NCBI GenBank assembly: GCA_022511425.1
Contig: JAFLRO010000007.1
Span: 1-59,599, forward strand
Direction of reading: 5' to 3'
DNA: 59,599 nucleotides
DNA from: Acetatifactor sp.
Lineage (GTDB): Bacteria > Bacillota > Clostridia > Lachnospirales > Lachnospiraceae
Shown here: one piece after another, positions 53,621 through 59,599 of the stretch
How the letters are laid out: each line of letters starts with the position of its first letter
How positions within the stretch are numbered: position 1 is the first letter of the stretch
Notes under the pieces: generated by a model
Told to the model about the DNA's origin: nothing
Seen by the model: only the letters and a program-made list of their open reading frames with translations
Databases searched by the model: none
Position numbers and translations under genes: made by a program

Positions 53621-53656
53621 GATACCGTGCTGGTCTCCCCTGGCCTGCACGGTATC
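53621..53656 (+). promoter_or_regulatory. Hairpin in the bioY leader
   Basis: GATACCGTGC and GCACGGTATC form a 10-bp stem with a 16-base loop, 19 bases before the start codon and without a T-run. It may stabilise the mRNA or affect translation. Confidence 0.5.
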
Positions 53657-53674
53657 AATAGAAAAGAGGATATT

Positions 53675-54250
53675 ATGAGTGAGTCAACCGTTTCTGTAAA
53701 ACCTAAATCTATTTTCAATGTAAAGCAGATAGCCCTTGTGGGGCTGATGGCAGCTATCATCTGTGTGCTGGCACCGTTTGCGCTGCCCATACCTATAAGC
53801 CCTGTGGCAATCTCCCTGGGTACTCTGTCCATCTATTTTGTTTTGACCGTACTGGGGCTGAAGCTGGGCACTGTCAGCGTGATTGTGTACATTCTGCTGG
53901 GCCTTGTAGGACTGCCGGTGTTCGCAGGGTTTACCAGCGGTCCGGGAAAACTCTTCGGTCCCACCGGCGGCTATATCATCGGTTATCTCTTTATGGTGCC
54001 AATCTGCGGATTTTTCATTGACAGATGGGGGGATAAATTTCTTCCCAGTTTTCTGGGAATGGTTCTGGGCACTGCAGTCCTGTATCTGTTTGGCAGTCTC
54101 TGGCTGTCCTATCAGGCCTCTTATACCCTGCCCCAGGCCTTCATGGCCGGCGTAGTGCCTTATATTCCCGGAGACCTGGTCAAACTGATCCTGGCGATGG
54201 TTCTGGGGTGCCAGGTACGAAAACGCCTGAAAAGAGCCGGACTGATATAG
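53675..54250 (+). CDS. bioY: Biotin transporter substrate-binding component
   Basis: BioY is the membrane S-component that takes up biotin, alone or with an ECF module. The 191-residue protein has six hydrophobic segments. It shows the family text ALPIPISPVAISLGTL, LGLVGLPVFAGFTSGPGKLFGPTGGYIIGYL and YIPGDLVKL. I chose the ATG at 53675 (AGAGGA upstream). The upstream BirA-type operator supports biotin control. No ECF ATPase genes lie beside it. Confidence 0.95.
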   Translation: MSESTVSVKPKSIFNVKQIALVGLMAAIICVLAPFALPIPISPVAISLGTLSIYFVLTVLGLKLGTVSVIVYILLGLVGLPVFAGFTSGPGKLFGPTGGYIIGYLFMVPICGFFIDRWGDKFLPSFLGMVLGTAVLYLFGSLWLSYQASYTLPQAFMAGVVPYIPGDLVKLILAMVLGCQVRKRLKRAGLI

Positions 54251-54394
54251 CGTATCTTCATTGTTTTCATAAATGTTTTCTCCTTTTCAAAAGCAGTTTT
54301 GCTTGTTTACACCTATGAAACGACTAAGGAAGCAGGGTGGTTGCAAGTTTTTGAAAAATTCAAAGCTTGCTACTATTTACCATCAGTTTTACAT

Positions 54395-54417
54395 AAGTGA
54401 CGGCATCGTGCGGCGGG
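54395..54417. repeat. Degenerate downstream copy of the bioY-flanking repeat
   Basis: AAGTGACGGCATCGTGCG here matches the copy at 53427 at 16 of 18 bases, but its palindrome is broken. It lies in the 330-base gap 54251-54580, which otherwise contains only a likely -10 (TATAAT, 54544-54549) for the next gene. Confidence 0.45.
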
Positions 54418-54580
54418 TATGCCCCCACAAACATGGCAACGCTCCATTGAATTCTTTCTTATATGGATACACATTAAATTACATCAGAGTAATACATGTA
54501 AATATTATAAATATGTGATATGTGAATGTCAATAACGAAACACTATAATGAATACATGAGTATATTACGGAGGTGTAACT

Positions 54581-54784
54581 ATGTCAGACAAATTTGTTGT
54601 AAGACCTAAAAGCGCGGAAAAGAAAGAGGATAAATCCGTTGTAATGACGTTGAGATTAGATAAAGAATTGCAGGAAGCATTTGACAAATTGGCGGCGCAA
54701 AGTGACCGCTCCAGAAACGAACTGATGTGCATGGCTTTACGGTATGCATTGGAGCGTTTGGAATTTATTCCCAACAGCGAATAA
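54581..54784 (+). CDS. Ribbon-helix-helix (CopG-like) DNA-binding protein
   Basis: The 67-residue protein has a strand VVMTLRLDKELQEAFDKLAAQSDRSRNELMCMALRYALE-type pattern: a short beta strand (VMTLRLD), then helix, a turn with SDRSRNEL, and a second helix. This is the RHH fold of small repressors and antitoxins. No toxin gene follows, so an antitoxin role is unsupported. The ribosome binding site (GGAGG) is strong. A bidirectional hairpin terminator follows. Tandem ATATGTG copies near 54507-54520 could be its operator. Confidence 0.8.
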   Translation: MSDKFVVRPKSAEKKEDKSVVMTLRLDKELQEAFDKLAAQSDRSRNELMCMALRYALERLEFIPNSE

Positions 54785-54812
54785 AACAAATTGTAAACTT
54801 CATGATTGTAAT

Positions 54813-54844
54813 AAGGGCAGCCCGTCTAAATTGCGGCTGCCCTT
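54813..54844. terminator. Bidirectional hairpin terminator
   Basis: AAGGGCAGCC and GGCTGCCCTT pair across a 12-base loop, between the convergent RHH and GH31 genes, and can act for both. Confidence 0.75.
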
Positions 54845-54854
54845 CTCTAATATC

Positions 54855-57134
54855 TTAAAATGCCATATCTACTTCTGAAACTTTTCCAAATACGCTTGCA
54901 ACTATCTTTTTATATGGCTTTTCATACCCCGCATGAAGAATCTCCCCCTGCACATTCCCGGCATCATCCACGGTGAATCGGTACTGATGGAATCTGCCCT
55001 CCCGATATGCGAAGTCCTCTCCATTATCCAAATAGTGGTCACACTGACCCTTACCGGGGAATACTTCCAACAGCAAAGTCTCCTGCTCCTTCTCACCCAC
55101 ATAAGCCATGGACTCCATAGTGGGAATCACACTGCCCGCTTTCACATAGATGGGACAAATGTCAATGGGCGCATCGCGGATGATCCAGTTCTCCCCAATC
55201 ATCTTTTCGCCGGTCCAGTAATCATACCACTCTCCCGCAGGCAAATACACCATGCGTTTGGTAGTTCCCTGGCTAACAACCGGAGCCACCAGAATTCTCT
55301 CTCCAAATAGAAATTCGTCGTTGCAGGTCTGCGCTGCCGGGTTCTTCTCATAATGGTATACCAAGGGACGTAAAATAGGCGCTCCCGTCCGCTCTTCTTC
55401 CCAGAACAGATCATAAAGATAGGGAATCCAATGATAGCGCAGCTTCACGTACTTCCGGTAAATCTCCACAGCCCGCTCCCCGAACTGCCAGGGCTCCTGC
55501 TGCCTGCAGCCCATGGCGGAATGATTCCTGAAAAGCGGCGAGAAGCAGCCCACCTGTACCCAGCGGAGTAACAGCTCCTCAGTGGTGTCCGAGCCAAAGC
55601 CGCCAATATCTGTTCCTGCAAATGGCATGCCGGACAGCCCTAAGTTGCACAGCTGTGGGATGGCCATCTGTAAATGGGCCCAGATACTGTGATTGTCGCC
55701 GGTCCAGCATGTTGCGTACTTCTGAGTGCCGGCATAACAAGCTCTGGTAATCACAAAGGGACGTCTTCCGTCCAGCTCCTTTAACCCTTCATAGGTGGCT
55801 TTCGCCATAAGATGTCCGTAGAGATTGTGCATCCGTCGATGATCTGCAGGACTGTCCTCATCGGTGAACACCACATCGTCCGGCAACGGTCCTTTAAAAC
55901 TGGCAGGCTCATTCATGTCGTTCCAGATTCCCCGGACACCTTTGTCCAGCAGGAAACAGTGGTTGTCCCCCCACCATTTCCGAGTCTTTGGATTGCCAAA
56001 GTCCGGAAAGGCAGCATCGCCGGGCCAGACGGCATTGATATACACCTCTCCCTCCGGTGTCTTAGCAAAATAGTCATGCTCCACACCTTCCTCGTAGATG
56101 GAATAGCCTTTTTCCATCTTCACCCCGGGATCGTTGATGGTCACCGGCTTAAAACCACGTTCCTCCAGACTCCTTAAATATCCTGCCGCATCGCCGTGAT
56201 ACCGCTTCTCATTCCAAGTGAACACCTTAAAATCCTGCATATAGTCGATGTCAAAATGGATGGAATCGCAGGGAATATCCAGCGCGCGCATTTTAGATGC
56301 GATTTCCTCAACATCCTCTTGGGTAGTATAGCCCCAACGGGACTGTTGATAACCCAATGTCCACTTCTGAGGAAGGGGACAGGTACCCGTGAGATAGTTG
56401 TAGCCCGACAGCACCTCCGCCAGTGTCTCTCCGTAAATATAGTAATAGTCCAGATTGCCCGCTGCTGCGCCAAAATAGTAATACTCCTCTGATTCCTGTC
56501 CCATATTGAACACGCTTTTGTAAGAATTGTCCAGAAAAATACCGTATACATGACCATCCGTCAGCGACATAAAAAAGGGAATGGATTTATAAAGCGCCTG
56601 AAAGCTGTCCACTTGAGGATCCGGGTTGTCCGTATTCCACATCTCGTAGGCATAATGGCGTTTATCCAAAAATCCTGTCTTATCACCTAAACCGTAAAAA
56701 TGCTCCGACCCTTGCAGCTTCTTCACAACCTCAAAGGCCATTTCCTGGCGCTGCGCTGCCTCGTGACCCTCGCTTTCCAGCATTTTCAGCATCTCGCCGC
56801 TGATACGCCTAAGAGGCTTTCGTTCCTCTCTGTACTCTTCACAGACTGGCTCCCCTGATTCATCAAAGAAATCTACATAGAAGCCGTCACTGACTTTTGT
56901 CTGTACCTGTCCCGTGGAAATCCACAAACCGTCCGTCCTCTCTTCCACTGCCAAAACAACCGACTGTTCCTTCTCCCCCTCGATTGCATGGGAACGGTGT
57001 TCGGAGCTTTCAAGCCCACAGAACACATTTATAATCTTCGGTGTCACCGCCGTTACCTGCGCCGAAAAATTTTCAAACTCAAGCAACACCTGCTGCCCAT
57101 TTATCTGATATCCCTTAAGCTTTCCGAATTCCAT
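54855..57134 (-). CDS. Glycoside hydrolase family 31 (alpha-glucosidase/xylosidase type)
   Basis: The enzyme cleaves alpha-linked glucose or xylose ends. The GH31 nucleophile motif GIWNDMNEP, the HFDIDYMQDFKVFTW region, TGDNHSIWAHLQ and GTDIGGFGSD are present. The 759 residues carry an N-terminal beta-sandwich and C-terminal beta domains. No signal peptide is present, so it acts in the cytoplasm. I chose the ATG at 57134, with GGAG upstream. Alpha-glucosidase is the simplest guess, given the glycogen genes nearby, but alpha-xylosidase cannot be excluded. Confidence 0.88.
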   Translation of the reverse strand: MEFGKLKGYQINGQQVLLEFENFSAQVTAVTPKIINVFCGLESSEHRSHAIEGEKEQSVVLAVEERTDGLWISTGQVQTKVSDGFYVDFFDESGEPVCEEYREERKPLRRISGEMLKMLESEGHEAAQRQEMAFEVVKKLQGSEHFYGLGDKTGFLDKRHYAYEMWNTDNPDPQVDSFQALYKSIPFFMSLTDGHVYGIFLDNSYKSVFNMGQESEEYYYFGAAAGNLDYYYIYGETLAEVLSGYNYLTGTCPLPQKWTLGYQQSRWGYTTQEDVEEIASKMRALDIPCDSIHFDIDYMQDFKVFTWNEKRYHGDAAGYLRSLEERGFKPVTINDPGVKMEKGYSIYEEGVEHDYFAKTPEGEVYINAVWPGDAAFPDFGNPKTRKWWGDNHCFLLDKGVRGIWNDMNEPASFKGPLPDDVVFTDEDSPADHRRMHNLYGHLMAKATYEGLKELDGRRPFVITRACYAGTQKYATCWTGDNHSIWAHLQMAIPQLCNLGLSGMPFAGTDIGGFGSDTTEELLLRWVQVGCFSPLFRNHSAMGCRQQEPWQFGERAVEIYRKYVKLRYHWIPYLYDLFWEEERTGAPILRPLVYHYEKNPAAQTCNDEFLFGERILVAPVVSQGTTKRMVYLPAGEWYDYWTGEKMIGENWIIRDAPIDICPIYVKAGSVIPTMESMAYVGEKEQETLLLEVFPGKGQCDHYLDNGEDFAYREGRFHQYRFTVDDAGNVQGEILHAGYEKPYKKIVASVFGKVSEVDMAF

Positions 57135-57177
57135 CTCTTTTCTCCATCTTCTCAATCTTTTTACTTTGTTCCCTTAT

Positions 57178-57942
57178 TCACAGACCTGCCCGGGTCAGCA
57201 GAATTTTTGCCGCCTTATTCCAGTCACCGTCCAACACCGTGTAAGTGGCATCAGGCTCTCCCTTTAATTGGGGGGAAGTGTCCGTATGGATGTACAGTGT
57301 ATCCATCCCCACAGCTGCGGCCCCTTTCACGTCCGCATCCGCATCGTTTCCCATCATTAAGCATCGCTCTGTCTGAAGACTGTAGCGCTCTATAAGTACG
57401 CGGTAAAACACCGGCGAGGGCTTTTTACATCCTTCCTCAGCAGAAATCAAAATCTCCTCAAAACAGTCTGTAAGACCTGTCAGCTCTATCTCCGGCCGTG
57501 TAAAATCTCTCTGGGCATTGGAGAGCAGGTACACCTTCTTTCCTCCTTCACGCAGCTTAAGAAGAGTCTCCCTGACACCGTCATACACCCTTAATTTTTG
57601 TCTGGAAAGAGTCCTGAAAAAATTTGCTGTTATAGCCGCCTGCTCCTGAGGACAAGATATACCTTTTTCTTCATACAGCCGCCTGAATACAACCGTCAGA
57701 TCCGGCTCCGCCTGAAAAGCCTCACCGTATTTCCGCTCTCCCTCTTCCTGTAGCTTCTCAGCCTCTTCCTCAATCATTCGCCGGAAGGTTCTCTTCAACT
57801 CCGCAGGACAATAATGTGCCCCCATGGAACCGTAAAGCTCTGTACACTTCCTCCAAAGATAAGACTTCTCCTCGTTGGTGCGGATATCTACAAGAGTCCC
57901 ATAAAAATCAAATACAAACACATCGTATTTACCGTGACTCAT
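57178..57942 (-). CDS. HAD-superfamily hydrolase (phosphatase-like)
   Basis: HAD motif 1 is FDFYGTLVD, in which the nucleophile Asp is present and Tyr occupies the usual second-Asp site; motif 2 is YLLSNAQ. Motif 3 is KKPSPVFY and motif 4 MMGNDADADVKGA. The cap is helical. The missing second Asp suggests dehalogenase-like or unusual phosphatase chemistry. I chose the ATG at 57942 with GGGGAGG upstream, giving 254 residues. It lies between the GH31 and debranching enzyme genes, so a sugar phosphate is a plausible but untested substrate. Confidence 0.82.
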   Translation of the reverse strand: MSHGKYDVFVFDFYGTLVDIRTNEEKSYLWRKCTELYGSMGAHYCPAELKRTFRRMIEEEAEKLQEEGERKYGEAFQAEPDLTVVFRRLYEEKGISCPQEQAAITANFFRTLSRQKLRVYDGVRETLLKLREGGKKVYLLSNAQRDFTRPEIELTGLTDCFEEILISAEEGCKKPSPVFYRVLIERYSLQTERCLMMGNDADADVKGAAAVGMDTLYIHTDTSPQLKGEPDATYTVLDGDWNKAAKILLTRAGL

Positions 57943-58066
57943 TACATGTACCTCCCCTTCAACTGTCACGAAATCCTTCAAGTACCAATTATCACTTTTT
58001 CTATTACTTCTTCTATTGCTTTGCCTGTCGCTTTCACCTATTCATTCCGCCACATGCGCATTCCCG

Positions 58067-59599
58067 TTATAACAACAAATCCTGTCCTGTCTCCAGCCGT
58101 TCCAGTGCCTCGAAGACTCTTAAAAGCTCTCCAACGCTCCATGCCTGGGCGAAACACCCTTTTGAAGACACAGGTTCCAGGCCGTCATAAATTTCCGGCA
58201 GCTGCCCGATGCAGCCTTCCCGAAGGGCGGCAGTGGTACTCTCAAGCTGCCTGCGCACCTGCTTCATTGCATCCTGGGAACAATGATTTACCTTAAGCCA
58301 GGCCAAATAATAAGCTCCCAGCGGATAGACCCAAACGGTTCCCTGGTGGTAAGCCAAATCCCGCTTCATCAATTCTCCGCCGTAAGTGGGCTGAAACTGC
58401 GGATCCGCCGGTTCCAGAGTTCTGAGTCCCAGCGGCGTGTACAGATGCCGGAATACGGCATCCACCACCATCCGCTCTTTATCTTCGTCGAGAATGGAAA
58501 AGGGCTGAGCAACCGCCCATATTTGATTACAACGAATCTGGCAATCCGCCTCCGTACCTGAAATTACATCCTTCAGACATCCGGCATCCTTATTCCAGAA
58601 CTTTTCACAAAAACTTCTCCTGGTACGCTCCGCCATTGCGCCATAATCACGTGGCTCCCAATCTCTTTCTCCCGCAAATTCCCTGCTAAATTCATCTAAA
58701 ATACACAGGGCATTATACCAATAGGCATTGATTTCCACAGGCTTTCCGTGCCTGGGCGTAGGCAGAATATCACCAATTCGCACATCCATCCATGTCACCT
58801 GGTCAAAACCTTCGCCTGCCCGAATCAGACCGTCCTCCTCCATGGCAATATGAAAGTCCGTTCCCTTCTCATACCACTGGATGATCTCCTCCATCACCGG
58901 ACCGCACTCGATGACAAAATCCCTGTCCCCGGTCCGCCGATAATACCTGTAGACCGCAAGAATGAACAGCAGCGCCGCGTCTACGGTATTGTATCGCGGC
59001 TCTTTTTCCCCCTCGGGAAACAGGTTCGGCATGAGACCTCTATGAGAATACTTCATAAAGGTTCGCAAAATATCCTTTGCCTCATCATGCCTCCCCGCTG
59101 AAAGACAACATCCCGTCAGCGCAATCATCGTGTCGCGACCCCAATCTTCAAAAAAGGGATATCCCGCTAAAATCGTCCGGGTGCCTGTGGAAGCTCGGTA
59201 CGCGATGAATTGGTCCGCCGCCAGCACCAGCATCCGAGCCGTATCATCCTGAAGTCCCGCCTGCCGGGCCAAAGCTCTTCGATGTTCTGACAGCGCCGAC
59301 TGTATGTGCGCTGCATCTGTTTGTACCGGTCCGTCTGCGCTGTAAATCATTTCACCCACAAGACTCTCACCCGGTCCCACCCGGAAGATAACACGGTGGT
59401 TCGCTGCGGCACTGCCCGTTTCGGGCCTTCCGTCACAGGCATCCTGTGCATAATACAAATCTTCCCTGTACTGCAGGGAAAGCTGCTGCACATGACCGTT
59501 AGTACGGTAATACAATTCTCTGCTTCTGGAGGTAATCCTGCCATAATCATATTCTTCTGACTTGTCCCGGTTTGTCTCAATGGAAAAGCTTTGTTCTCT
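58067..59599 (-). CDS. Amylo-alpha-1,6-glucosidase (glycogen debranching enzyme), 5' end cut by the window
   Basis: The frame runs past the right edge without a start, so the N-terminus is missing. The visible 510 residues match the C-terminal GDE domain: LAGYPFFEDWGRDTMIALTG, LFPEGEKEPRYNTVDAALLF, VTWMDVRIGD and KPVEINAYWYNAL. These are GH133/GH13-type debranching features. It removes alpha-1,6-linked branch glucose from glycogen, alongside glgP. It is followed by the HAD gene after 124 bases. Confidence 0.9.
   Translation of the reverse strand, partial: REQSFSIETNRDKSEEYDYGRITSRSRELYYRTNGHVQQLSLQYREDLYYAQDACDGRPETGSAAANHRVIFRVGPGESLVGEMIYSADGPVQTDAAHIQSALSEHRRALARQAGLQDDTARMLVLAADQFIAYRASTGTRTILAGYPFFEDWGRDTMIALTGCCLSAGRHDEAKDILRTFMKYSHRGLMPNLFPEGEKEPRYNTVDAALLFILAVYRYYRRTGDRDFVIECGPVMEEIIQWYEKGTDFHIAMEEDGLIRAGEGFDQVTWMDVRIGDILPTPRHGKPVEINAYWYNALCILDEFSREFAGERDWEPRDYGAMAERTRRSFCEKFWNKDAGCLKDVISGTEADCQIRCNQIWAVAQPFSILDEDKERMVVDAVFRHLYTPLGLRTLEPADPQFQPTYGGELMKRDLAYHQGTVWVYPLGAYYLAWLKVNHCSQDAMKQVRRQLESTTAALREGCIGQLPEIYDGLEPVSSKGCFAQAWSVGELLRVFEALERLETGQDLLL

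Noticed and set aside
54581..54784. Toxin-antitoxin locus suggested by the RHH protein.
   Set aside because: No toxin gene lies on either side; the next gene is a convergent GH31 hydrolase.

Overview
The window looks like chromosomal DNA of a spore-forming, low-to-medium GC Firmicute of class Clostridia, most likely a gut Lachnospiraceae. This rests on gene content: spoVT, spoVG, a SpoIIQ-like LytM protein, a T-box-controlled ileS, paired glgC/glgD, and several Lachnospiraceae-type hypothetical proteins. The genus cannot be named from the sequence alone. I saw no rRNA, tRNA, CRISPR array, prophage or intact insertion sequence. Only one mobile-element-like remnant is present, an Rpn-family gene.

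Layout. 1-3.3 kb: pyrC-pyrK-pyrD operon (minus strand). 3.3-6.9 kb: a PrcB-like lipoprotein, plsC, a decayed Rpn-family gene, a methyltransferase and a small membrane protein. 6.9-10.4 kb: a self-contained response regulator / ABC transporter / histidine kinase module with a repeat-type operator. 10.6-16.2 kb: an acyl-CoA synthetase, a GH95 alpha-fucosidase, a DUF1287 protein and a DUF3877 protein. 16.2-23.1 kb: a cell-wall cluster with ddl and murF, plus a GH9-like lipoprotein, an amidohydrolase and a LytM protein without zinc ligands. 23.3-28.2 kb: a calcium-loop protein, SseB-like protein and an anchored extracellular pullulanase. 28.5-34.7 kb: an aconitase-family hydratase, an HTH-Uma2 nuclease-fold protein and glycogen phosphorylase. 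34.7-47.9 kb: ileS with its T-box, spoVT, a KDG-kinase-like gene, a 33-residue microprotein with a sequestered ribosome binding site, mfd, pth, spoVG, glgD and glgC. 48.1-54.8 kb (plus strand): murC, a cluster of DnaA boxes, dnaD-dnaI, a divergent long prs, bioY under a BirA-type operator, and an RHH protein. 54.9 kb to the end: GH31 glucosidase, HAD phosphatase and a truncated glycogen debranching enzyme.

The main theme is alpha-glucan metabolism. GlgC/GlgD make ADP-glucose. GlgP, the debranching enzyme and the GH31 enzyme break down storage or imported glucans. The wall-anchored pullulanase attacks external starch. This sits among housekeeping genes for wall precursors (ddl, murF, murC), replication (dnaD, dnaI), repair (mfd), translation (ileS, pth) and sporulation control.

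The most unusual signals are not whole genes. They are: a 33-residue microprotein whose Shine-Dalgarno lies inside an 18-bp stem; a 77-bp intergenic repeat whose two copies show a compensatory base-pair change; a six-unit 15-bp minisatellite translated inside MurF; a six-box DnaA cluster before dnaD; direct-repeat operators before the ABC module and the hydratase gene; and a possible leader RNA with terminator before the calcium-loop protein gene.
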